Source of the DNA: Sambucus nigra
Taxonomy: Eukaryota; Streptophyta; Magnoliopsida; Dipsacales; Adoxaceae
DNA: 64,000 bases
Reading direction: 5' to 3'
NCBI GenBank assembly: GCA_949130495.1
Contig: OX422219.1
Location: forward strand, 262,183,111 to 262,247,110
Shown here one piece after another: positions 34,407-44,459 of this stretch. Every line of letters starts with the position of its first letter. Position 1 is the first letter of the stretch. Below the pieces are notes generated by a model. The model had not been told where the DNA came from and searched no databases. It was given only the letters and a program-made list of their open reading frames with translations. The position numbers and the translations under genes are program-made.

Positions 34407-37400
34407 GGTAATACCCCATAATTTTAAATGACTTTTAAAATGGGTTATATTTTAAATTAATGGATTAATTGGATTTTATTATTAATTAATTCATTCGGGT
34501 TTTATCCAGACGGTGGATATTAAAATGGATGATTCTGAATATTTCTTAAAGATATTTAGGTAATATATGAATGTGATGTCATTGATATGACTGTATGATA
34601 TAAATTCGTGAATTTATATTTTTAGTCAGACGCGGTATGGGACGTGTCGGGACTAGTTTATTAAATTAAAAAGGAAATTTATTTTCTATCGACCTTATAG
34701 TCATTTCGACTGCGTCGTTGCGTCCAAAAGGTTCGAAATAGTCAGAAAAGTCTATTTGGATGTTAATTTTGAGTCTCGGGTCATTTGGAAATGAATAGAC
34801 AACCCGAAAGGGCATTTTGGTCATTTTTCTAGGGGGATAAATAGTGATTTCGGATTTGGTACTATTATAAGTACTGGTAGATTAAGTGTATGGGGGTTAT
34901 TCATCTCCTCTTCACAAATTAGAGAATCCATCTTCCTAGAGAGAGTGTAAGGGTACTTGGGAAGGGAAAAGCCTACTTGGGAAGGAGAAGAACAAGAACC
35001 AAGGTTCACCACCACCAACCACCACCGGAGTTTGACCGGAGAAGGGACAACCAACTGAGAGATACTACACCAAAGGATCAGACCTTCATTAAAGGCAAGT
35101 GTTTGATAATGGCAATTTAAGTTTGTATATTGTCCATGTTTGAATAGTATGAAAAGAGAAGATTATTTATGTTTGGAAGAAATAATGGAGTATTAAATGG
35201 ATTTCTGGAAACTGAAATGATATAGGAATTAAACTCATGTTTTAGGTTGATAATAATCCACGAAATAGTCATGAATCTGTTGAAGAAACTATGAAAACCA
35301 TTGATGTGTTTTTGAAGTTGATATGTTGATAATTTTCTGGAAATAAGGATATAAACATGCTTTTTAATCCAATCCCTTGATGATTTTAGGATGTTTAGAG
35401 TATTGGAAATCATTCATATATGTTGATATATCATGTAGTAAAGATTATAAGTCATTTGGGATGTTTAGATGAAGGTTTAAATGATCATAAGTTATTAAAC
35501 CCGTAGTTGCAGAAAATGCAGAAAACCAGGCTGTGACATGAGGGATCGATCGATCGACCCCTTCCTTCGATCGATCGACCTCCCTAGAATATGTAAAGTT
35601 GCTTCTTTTTAAATGTTGATTCTTATCCCAAAACTTTTGTGGATATTTGGTGATTATTATTTGGATATTATGGGATTTAGAAAATATCAGTAAAACCTTA
35701 ATAAGATTTGAATTAATTTGATTTGGATTCAAGTGATTAAAATGATGAAAATTATATCGAATGGAATTTCGGTTGCTAGATTCATTTGTTAAATTCTAAA
35801 TGGAGATGTATGAGGATTAAAGATAGGACCAGTAGGGGCAAGTTAATATAACACCTGGGTATCCTTAAGTTTACAAGAGGATTTAATCCAAAGTGAAAGA
35901 AGATGTGTTTAAAAGAGATTTGAAACTATCGATTTTAACCTTAATTAAAAAGGAGAACTAAACTCGTAGTAATTCGGGAGAAATGATGTTATGGACCAGT
36001 AGGATATTAGTGACTTCTTACTGAATATATGTTGAGGAAAAACCTATTTGAATCATGTGTTTTAAGTGAGGGTAGCCTTAGGGTTACAATTTGAACATCA
36101 AGGACTGAGTTTAAGCTCAATAGTGATTTAAAAGGGATATAATGCTACGTATGGGAAATATCTTAGGGTAGTGATATTACCTTATTGATATTATATTATA
36201 GGTATGATAATACCGATTTGATTGATTGTTGATTTATGTGTATGACATACCTAGCTTACTTGCTATCGGTGGGAGGTTTACGCGTGAGGGCAGTCATATC
36301 CTGATGAATCCATGGGATCTTTGATTTGTCACTCGAGAACATAGGTCTATGAAAGACTTATCGAGGAGTTGATAAGTTCGCTGACTGTGGGTACGTAGGT
36401 ATGTGCGTGACCCATGGATACGAGAACTATGTTCGCCTCCAATTTATTTATTGTTGTTTGTGGTTCGTGGAATCTTACCGAACCTTTAGTCCCCTATTCG
36501 ACGACCTGCGATGATGGGACATGATAGAAGAGTAATTCATTGCACCGCAGCTGTGACTCGGGGTGCTCTATTATATATGAATATATATATAATGGATTAA
36601 ATGATTGAATGGATATATTTTGGTTAAATCTATCTACGGTGATAATTGTAGATAACGGTGAATAGAGAAAGATAATGGAATTAATTTATTGAATGTTTAT
36701 GCTTATAGAATTGAAAAGCTTAACTCATGTTAATGAGAAACGATTCATATTAATGAGTAATTATTCATGTTAATGAGAAACTAAAGGAGAAATGTAAATG
36801 AATAATAATGTGACGTATGGTATGGGACATACGGGGTTGTGATATGGGAATGGAATCATATGATGGAAATTAGTATTGAGGAACCATTAACTAGGAGGTT
36901 AATAGGAAACATTAAGTGTGCACTCTAGTTGAGAGGTGAGAATAGCAAGTGAGAGTTGGATCTAACATGTACATAATAAATGCTTTATTGCACTTGTTAA
37001 AATACTTGTTGTTTTAAAAATCATCTACACATTCGGGCTCTGACCCGTTTCCTTGCATATTTTTCTTTCTATTGTATCTCTATATCAGGTGTCCAGCAAC
37101 AGGGACGCCAACCTTAGCGGATGATGTTGAACTATGGAGCTATGGAGTTTTTTCTTAGACGCCTCTCATCTTTTGATTCACAGTATTCTTAGTTAGGGCA
37201 TGTCGCCCAAAGGATTTCAGTTATCTTTTCTATCGAGGTCAAATACTATTGTATTCGTGTCTTTTTAATACATTTGACATTGTTGGGATTATTGTAATGG
37301 ATTTATATTATTTGGGAATGTTTATTCCAATTGCATTTAAATTCTGTTGAGTTATTTATTGTGTTATCAGTGTTGTAGTATAAAATGTGTAGTGTTATTC

Positions 37401-37580
37401 TTAAACTAAAAATGGTTTTGTTGAAATTTAAATTTGGAAAGTTTTTAACACCAGCTTAATTGGGTATTTGGTGAGTTGTAAATGTTTTCGACAGTGATGC
37501 TAAGAATGAGTCAACTGTATATTCTGTTTTAATTTGGTATGGGACTGGCCACTCGGTATTTAATTAGGCGGGGTGTTACA
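34407..37580 (+). mobile_element. Solo LTR of a related chromovirus
   Basis: 3174 bp, starting GGTAATACCCC (expected TG changed to GG) and ending GGCGGGGTGTTACA. AAATC is duplicated at 34402-34406 and 37581-37585. Internal blocks are shared with the C and D LTRs (for example ACGTAGGTATGTGCGT and the CACCGCAGCTGTG stretch). No PBS, PPT or coding region adjoins, so it is a solo LTR left after recombination between two LTRs. Confidence 0.92.
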
Positions 37581-37585
37581 AAATC
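37581..37585. repeat. TSD AAATC, right (solo LTR)
   Basis: AAATC, partner at 34402-34406. The B LTR sequence resumes here. Confidence 0.9.
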
Positions 37586-38013
37586 CCCAATTTAAATTTA
37601 TCAAAACCCTAGTTCTTCCAATACATGTTCGAGAAGCCATAATTTCCATATTTGTTCTACATATAAACTCCAAAAAACTTAATTTCCAGTCTACATACTT
37701 TAAGGGTTTCAATCTAATAAATCACAGAATTTATTTACACATTCAAATTCCTCAATTTCACCATTTTTATAACCTATAACATAATCCTAACAATCCTACA
37801 CTAACATGAATGAAATTAATACCGAAATACATCAAGTTATAAACACTTGCTTTGAGTGAGTAGTCTGATTTCTTGATGATGTTGGTATGGGTGTGATCCC
37901 CTTGTCCCGATCTACACGGTGGTGGTGGTTGTGCAAGGTGATGTAGATTTGGCCCTCTTCTCTTGGCAAAAGCTCTCCCTCACACTTCCTATGGCCGTTC
38001 TTACTTTCTCCAT

Positions 38014-38023
38014 CTTTATAACC
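38014..38023 (-). promoter_or_regulatory. TATA box of chromovirus B LTR
   Basis: GGTTATAAAG on the - strand, about 520 bases into the LTR and conserved at 27211-27220 in the other LTR. Confidence 0.45.
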
Positions 38024-38541
38024 CTAATGCAATTGTTTTGGCTGATAAATTAAGTCCTAATTTTCGTCCATTAATTAGGCCTAAAAATCCAATTTACCAT
38101 AATGCCCTTTTGGGGTGCCGGTTAGGCCTAACATTGCCCCGGGACCCAAACCAAACACCCGAGTATACTATTTCGACTATTTCAACCCTTTCGGACTCAA
38201 CGGTACACTCGAAATCATCATTCGAGTTACTAAAAATAATTGATATATTTATTCCACCAATTTAGTCCCTACACGACTCACACGTGCGTCTGACTTAATT
38301 CACTAAACTGTCGTATTATTATCTCTCGACAATTTACCAGAGTGTAGAGTTCCATATTACATATTGCACAGTAATATTAAACTAATAAGTATTAACCTTT
38401 AGCACGCTAGTTAACATTTATTTATTTTTTTATTAGATTCGGATTAATTAACAATTTAATTCTCACATGTAAATTTAATTAATCCCTCTGTAATAAATAA
38501 TCTCATAATTATTTAAATCATCAAAAATGTGGGGTATTACA

Positions 38542-38546
38542 TATGG
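38542..38546. repeat. TSD TATGG, right (chromovirus B)
   Basis: TATGG, partner at 24955-24959. The Athila pol gene resumes here. Confidence 0.92.
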
Positions 38547-39960
38547 GTGTAGGATCACTGGGTACGTCGGACGAAAGTAGTGATAATTAATCAAATACGA
38601 CATTTTCTACTCCTTTTTTGTCTCTAATGGAGATATTAAACTCTTGTAGGAGTAGGATCCACCTTATAAGCTGCGACTTTGCGTCTTTCTTTAGAAGGAG
38701 ATATTTTAAAGTCGTGTGATCAGTGAAGTGGGTGATGGGGGAACCAATGAGATAGGACTAAAATTTATCTTGGGTAAAGACTACCGCTAGCAATTCCTTC
38801 TCTGTGGTGGTGTAATTGAGTTGGGGTCCGGTAAGAGTCCAGGTAGCGCAGTAGATTACATGAGCCTTTTTGTCTTTATTTTGGCCCAAAACAACCCGTA
38901 TCGCAAAATCGCTAGCATAACACATGAGCTCGAATGGTAAGGACCAATCCAGGGCTTGCATGATGGGAGCGAAAATAAGCATGCTCTTTAATTTTTCAAA
39001 AGAACTTTGGCATGCTTCATTCCACTCGAATGGGGTGTCCTTTATAAGAACATTTCTTAAGGGTCTAGCGATGGCACTAAAGTCCTTAATGAACCTTCTA
39101 TAGAACCCCGTGTGGCCCAAGAAAGAGAGCACGTCTTTTAGAAATTTTGGTGGGGGTAGGTTAGCTATGACATCGATTTTTTCTCTATCCACCTCGATCC
39201 CTTTAGATGACACTATGTGGCCAAGAACTATGCCCTTAGTTACCATGAAATGGGATTCCTTCCAATTCAGCACTAAGTTCTTCTCCACACACCCGGCTAG
39301 TACTTTCTTAAGAGTATCTAAACATAGATCGAAAGAGGTGCCAAAAACACTAAAGTCATCCATGAACACCTCCATTCCTCTCTCAATCATGTCACTGAAT
39401 AAGCTCAACATGCACCTTTCAAAGGTCTCTAATGCATTACACAAGTCGAATGTCATACGTTTGTAGGCAAATGTACCAAAGGGGCAAGTGAAAGTTGTCT
39501 TTTCCAGATCAACTACATCTACCTCAATCTAGTTATATCCAGAATAACCATCTAGGAAGAAGTAATAAGGGTGGCCCACTACTCTTTCAAGCATTTGATC
39601 GATAAATGGCAAGGGGAAACGGTCTTTTCTAGTACCTGCATTGAGTTTTCGGTAATCAATGTAAACGCGCCACCCGGTAGTGGTACGTTGGGTAACTAGC
39701 TCTCCCTTGGCATTTTCAATCATTGTCATGCCCGACTTCTTCGGGACGACTTGATTGGGGCTCACCTACTTGCTATCCAAGATTGGGTAGATAATCCCGA
39801 CATCTAACACTTTGATGATTCCGGCCCTCACCACCTCTTTTATAGTGGGGTTTAGCCTTCTTTGCATTTCTCTCGAGGGCTTCACATCCTCCTCGAGGTG
39901 TATGTTGTGAGTGAAAATTAGAGGGCTTGTCCCCTTTACTATCTAAATGGTATAGACCCG
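38547..39960 (-). pseudogene. Athila reverse transcriptase and RNase H, broken
   Basis: The N-terminal part carries the Athila-type EDVKPSREMQRRLNPT block, then VSPNQVVPKKSG after a TAG where tryptophan is usual. It continues GWRVYIDYRKLN and PFIDQMLERV, then a stop near 39529. The next open piece 39456-38758 has the catalytic FMDD (MEVFMDDFSVFG), GFYRRFIKDFS and the RNase H start (LNYTTTEKELLAVV). The protein is cut at 38541 by chromovirus B; the integrase part is at 24954-23430. Confidence 0.9.
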
Positions 39961-40009
39961 ATGCAGTCAGAGCGATAGATGATTTTCTAGGCCGGACTTA
40001 GGTATTAGG

Positions 40010-40741
40010 ATCAGATGTGTCCCATGCTTGGGTAGTCTCTGCAACATACTAAAGATGGGCCTCAGCATCACTAGAGTCTAATTCCCAGAATGGTCATTCA
40101 CACATAGTTTGCACAAGTTGTTTGGAAATCAGTTGCAACCCATTATGGAACAAAGAGATCAAGTGGTGTTTTTCAAAACCATGATGGGGGCATGCTCTTA
40201 CCAACTCTTGGAAACATTCTCAACACTTGTCAAAAGGCTCATTATCTTGTTGTCAAAAGCCTTGGATTTGAGTCTTGACAGAGTTGGTCTTGTGCGATGG
40301 GTAGAATTTTGAGATAAATTTTGATTGTATATCCCTCCAGGAAATAACGGAGTTTGGGGGTAGAGACCATAGCCAGGTCTTGGCTTTATCCTTTAAGAAA
40401 AAAGGAAAAAGCTTTAGGCGAACAACATCCTTCATGCAAGCTTGGTCACTAAATGTGTCACATGCCTCTTCGAACTCTCTTATGTTTAGGTATGGTTTCT
40501 CTGAATCCATGCCATGGAAAGTAGGGAGAATCTGTATCATCCCAATGCGAAAGTGGAAGTGACCGGCATTATACAGGAGTAAAATGGAACCAAGGGTGAT
40601 AGTTTTTTCAGGAAAGAGTAAGTCTTTCATGGGACGATAGGGTGGATTTTCCTCTCCAGTGTCGAAACTAGCGGCGCCAGACATCGCTCTCTCTTCAAAT
40701 GACTCAGAATACTCACTCGGTGTCCTATATGTGTGACTCAA
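40010..40741 (-). pseudogene. Athila gag, shortened
   Basis: The open piece 40741-40253 has the gag core (KDKAKTWLWSLPPNSVISWRDIQSKF, KFYPSHKT). A second, broken part follows down to about 40010 (ACPHHGFEKHHLI, NGLQL). RT-type sequence starts at about 39935, so the zinc knuckle and protease are missing. The probable start is the MSG at residue 20 or an upstream ATG. A further frame on the + strand here is only a shadow. Confidence 0.85.
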
Positions 40742-40931
40742 GGATTAACTCAGGGTGTAACTACCGATAGAGTGCTCAGGAATAGGAATTGGAACCCAAA
40801 ACTGTGGAACGCGAGGCATGTGGGGACTGTCAAAATTATACTCAACAATTAGATTTTCGTGAATTCGGGTTGGAGTATTTTGAGGAGTTCGAGGATGTTA
40901 AGGACTTTGCATTAAAGGCTTATGATAGCTG

Positions 40932-41090
40932 ATTTTTTTTTATTTTTTTTTAATTTTTTAATTTTTTAATTTTTTAATTTTTTAATTTTTTAATTTTTTA
41001 ATTTTTTAATTTTTTAATTTTTTAATTTTTTAATTTTTTAATTTTTTAATTTTTTAATTTTTTAATTTTTTAATTTTTTAATTTTTAAAA
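40932..41090. repeat. Microsatellite (TTTTTTAA)n in the Athila leader
   Basis: About 19 near-perfect copies of an 8-base unit between gag and the PBS. Runs of this kind are prone to slippage and assembly error. Confidence 0.95.
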
Positions 41091-41140
41091 ATTTTTGCTC
41101 TAAGCTTTAGATTTACCCGATCTAACCTAAGTATATATAA

Positions 41141-41159
41141 ATCCCCCGCAACGGCTCCA
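41141..41159 (-). other. PBS for tRNA-Asp (Athila)
   Basis: TGGAGCCGTTGCGGGGGAT on the - strand, six bases after the 5' LTR end. It differs at two positions from TGGCGCCGTTGCCGGGGAT, the usual Athila primer site. Confidence 0.85.
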
Positions 41160-41165
41160 AAAAAT

Positions 41166-42727
41166 TGACGCGACCATAAATGTGTCTAGTGTGCGTGCTA
41201 TGTAGGCTCAAGTGCAAGCTTGTCACTCAAGTAATATCTCGATAAGTTGGGTATCGATCCTCAGGGGAAAAGGACGAACGAATTCATGACGACGTTGGAA
41301 AGATGAAGAAACCCTAGCTTTGACTTTAAAAGAAACGAAAAGATGATTTGGGAGATAAAACAACTACGGCTAGATGCAAATTTTAGATTAACAACTAGTG
41401 AAGCTAAGAACTAACAAAATTCAACTACGCTAATTAAACGAAATGCTGATGATAACTAGATTAAAAGGTTAACTATGAGATGAGAATAAGAGGTTGGATT
41501 ATAATCCCCCACACCCTAGTAATTCACTTCATAGGATACTAGATTCGGAATTAAGATTTTAAATGAACCCAGTCTTTATTAATCCTAAGCTATCCATATA
41601 TGAGGGATCGTAAGCCGCACCATATGAAATCAAAGGCAAGAACAAAGCGGTGTTGCACGAACCGATAAGCGCATCGCAGTCTTAAGCATCCCGGTTACCT
41701 AGGGAAAATAAGATCGAAAGTCCTACGACGGTTGTAATAGTTATGCAACACGATTCATCTAAGATTTTAATTCAAAAAGTCTATTTCCCATTATGGTGAA
41801 TTACATCGGGTGGGGTTCATGAACCCCAAACCTTAAAAACTTAGCCATACATGTTGAATCTAATGAAAAACATAAATTCTAACGTGCATGAGTGCATAAT
41901 TATAAAGAGACTGACCTAAACATGCAAACAATACTTGGAATATCAGAAAATCAGAAAAAGCATGCAATGAAAAGTTAATCTAAAGGAATAAAAATGAAGA
42001 ATACAAACTTTTGAAAGCAAAACCTTGAATTAATGGCTTAGAACTTGAATATTTGTTGAAGAGAGTGAAACCCTAGAGTTCTTGGGTGCAAGAACCCTCT
42101 AAATCTATTGAAAACCTAGCTCTCTAATGTCGGCCTTCCCAAAAAACTGAATACATTACGTCTTATTTAGTCATTCATCCATGAGCAACTCTATTTGTGA
42201 AATAAAAAATTAGCATTTCGGCCCGCCGAACTGGTTCGGATTTCCTATGCTTACTTGGGCGAACCGGTTCGCTTTTCCAGTACTACCAGGAACTTTTGAG
42301 CTGGAAATTTTTTCCAAGTCTTTTACTCTCTTTTTGCTTCTTTTTCCATGGTTTCGTCCCAACTTCCAACCTTCATAACTTTTCACTCGTAGCTTGGTTT
42401 TGGACACTGTTTCTTCCTGTGCGCTCATGGGACCACGAACTTTGATTTCTTCATGGGAGTCCATGTCCAGTTTTGAGTGAAAATTATGAAATTGCCCCTC
42501 AACTTTCCTTCTCTGGAGTTTCATCTTTCTTTCTTGACTTTCAGTTTTCTCCTTTCTTCTCTTGAATGAATTTCCTGCAAAATGTATGAGAAATAACCAA
42601 AACTCGATGCACTACATAGAAAAGTTCAATAGCACTAATATGAAAGAAAATAATGGATTTTACGTTACACGAGGTGATAAAAACTTCTAAATTATGGGGA
42701 TAAATACACAATATTTATGCCTAATCA
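41166..42727 (-). repeat. 5' LTR of the Athila element
   Basis: 1562 bp, TGATTAGGCATAAATA to GGTCGCGTCA on the - strand. On this strand the promoter reads GAGGGGCAA (42500), GGAAGAAAC (42417), AAGCTACGA (42395), TATG (42377), two GAACCGGTTC-type palindromes (42272-42228) and a TATA-like CTAAATAAGA (42170-42161). It pairs with 18360-19925. Confidence 0.93.
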
Positions 42728-42732
42728 TATTT
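42728..42732. repeat. TSD TATTT, right (Athila)
   Basis: TATTT, partner at 18355-18359. The chromovirus C LTR resumes here. Confidence 0.85.
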
Positions 42733-44450
42733 TCATTAAGTAATTATCACTCACGTAATCTTTTATTCAACCCGAGTACCCGTATATATATATATATATA
42801 TATATAGCTTCCATATTACCCGTACTTGTTATAATGATTATTCTCCTCTAAATTGTATAATAATTATGTAGATATCTCTCACATAATTTTAATCCTCAAT
42901 TTCATATAATTTTCCAACATTAACCCAAGTTCCTCACTCCATGTTAATGTACTATACTTATTTAAGTCTCATCCAGGGCCAAAATATAATTTTCCAAACT
43001 TTTCTGGGCTAAACTGGAAAATTTTGAAATCTTGTTAGAAGTCCTAGAATTCTCATTCGAATGAGTTCGTTCGAACGATGTTGCTCGAATGACATTTCTT
43101 CTTAATTCTCATTGGAAGTTTCATTATTAACCTCGTTCGAATGATGTCATTCGAATGAGTTCCCAAGTCGTTTGAATGTCTTTTCAACAGCTCAAAAATG
43201 ACCCCAGATTTTTGCTTTTTTCGTAGTTTCATACACCCAAGTACATATGAATGCTATTCTAACCAAAACCCAGATATTCCAACATTATCTAAACATGTTC
43301 AAGGTTGATTTTCACATAAGAGAAACATTAAATTCATATGTTCATAAGGGTAATATCATCAAACCCATTAAATCCTTAAAATGTCCTTTCTCTAAATTCT
43401 CCATTTTTAACACTCCTATAAACCCAGAATTTAGAACTTATAATTTCTTATCTAAATCATCAATTTACATATTCAAAATTAGTAGTATTCATATACGTGC
43501 AATACCTATCATCATTTTCCTATTCTCAATAAACATATATCTCCTCTACATGTAAATCCTATCGCTTTCATCATGTTCATAGCTTCTAAATGTAAATATT
43601 TCAGCTACATGAATTTGTCTAACCAGTAAAATTGATTTATCAATCATTTTAATCCCAAATTTATAATTTCCCTTGATTCATAAGAATCATATTCTAACAT
43701 GGATAATATAAGCACTAAAATAAAGCAAGAATTACACTTGCCTTATATGTAGGTTTGAACCTTTGGAGAAGATAATGTTAGAACTTCCTCTTCCCTTTTT
43801 TCAACGACCCTCCGGTGGTGGTGCAAGGGGTAGAGATGGTGCTTGTCCCTTGGTTTCCACTAGACGACTCTTCCTCTCCATAAAAACGATTTCACTTTCT
43901 CTAGATGACTTTTCACTCTCTCTCAAAAGTTGTCCCAAGTGATTTGATGAAATGTACATTATGTAGTGTCTAAACCCACATATATAACAAGTCTCCAAGG
44001 CTATCTAAAAGACAAAAAATGGAATTATAATTCATCTCCCAAGAAAAATGACTAAAATGCCCCTTCGGGGTGACCTTTCATCTTCCAATTGACCCGAGAC
44101 CCAAATTAAACCATTGGGCAGACTTTTATGCCTATTTTGACACTTCCAGACTCAACGGCGCGCTCAAAATGATCATCCGAATGACTTAAAAATAAATATC
44201 ATTTTATTTCCCAACTTTAGTCCCAACACGACTCATAAGTGTGTCCCGACTTAATTTCCATTATCGTCATATTTGTAGCTGCCGGCAATAGTTATTATGT
44301 TCACATATTACTTTTATCTCTAGTAATATTAAATTTGGATTGATCCCAGTTAATGTTTTCGTAATTAATTCTAATTAATCCCCATTTAATTAGCCCATTA
44401 ACTTTTAATTATCCTCATATTAAAAGTCATTAAAATTACGGGGGATTACA
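42733..44450 (-). repeat. 3' LTR of chromovirus C, inner part
   Basis: It continues 16872-18359 and ends GGGGATTACA, the reverse of TGTAATCCCC. It has a (TA)n run at about 42784-42806, a palindrome cluster of TTCGAACGA and CATTCGAATGA type (43062-43180), and the GTCGTGTTGGGACT block shared with the other chromovirus LTRs. A short PPT-like purine stretch adjoins at 44451-44470. Confidence 0.85.
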
Positions 44451-44459
44451 TACTTCTCC

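Larger units (their letters stand above)
24960..38541 (-). mobile_element. Chromovirus B (Ty3/gypsy, Tekay/Del-like)
   Basis: A complete element in layout: 3' LTR 24960-27738, PPT, pol and gag on the - strand, PBS for initiator tRNA-Met, and 5' LTR 32572-38541 holding a solo LTR. TATGG flanks both ends. Integrase carries a C-terminal chromodomain. The LTRs differ by about 4% over their first 540 bases by eye. Gag, RT end, RNase H and integrase each have stops. It is inserted in the Athila pol gene. Confidence 0.95.
32572..38541 (-). repeat. 5' LTR of chromovirus B (with solo LTR inside)
   Basis: 5970 bp as it stands, about 2791 bp without the solo LTR and its duplication. It has the same blocks as the 3' LTR: tandem repeat (33590-33800), palindrome cluster (34105-34235) and TATA box (38014-38023). 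A (TA)n run at about 33555-33582 is longer than in the 3' LTR. Confidence 0.95.
18360..42727 (-). mobile_element. Athila-like Ty3/gypsy element, split by chromovirus B
   Basis: Two LTRs of 1566 and 1562 bp (18360-19925 and 41166-42727) enclose, on the - strand, a PBS for tRNA-Asp, gag, RT/RNase H, integrase and a downstream env-like ORF. A TATTT duplication flanks the whole. Chromovirus B is inserted at 24959/38542 within pol. The LTRs differ by roughly 6% over the first 350 bases by eye. The copy lacks a recognisable protease and has stops throughout. It sits inside the LTR of chromovirus C. Confidence 0.92.

Noticed and set aside
37963..38265. + strand frame in B LTRs (also 27160-27351)
   Set aside because: Present in both LTRs simply because they are copies, antisense to the element and across its TATA box; no domain.
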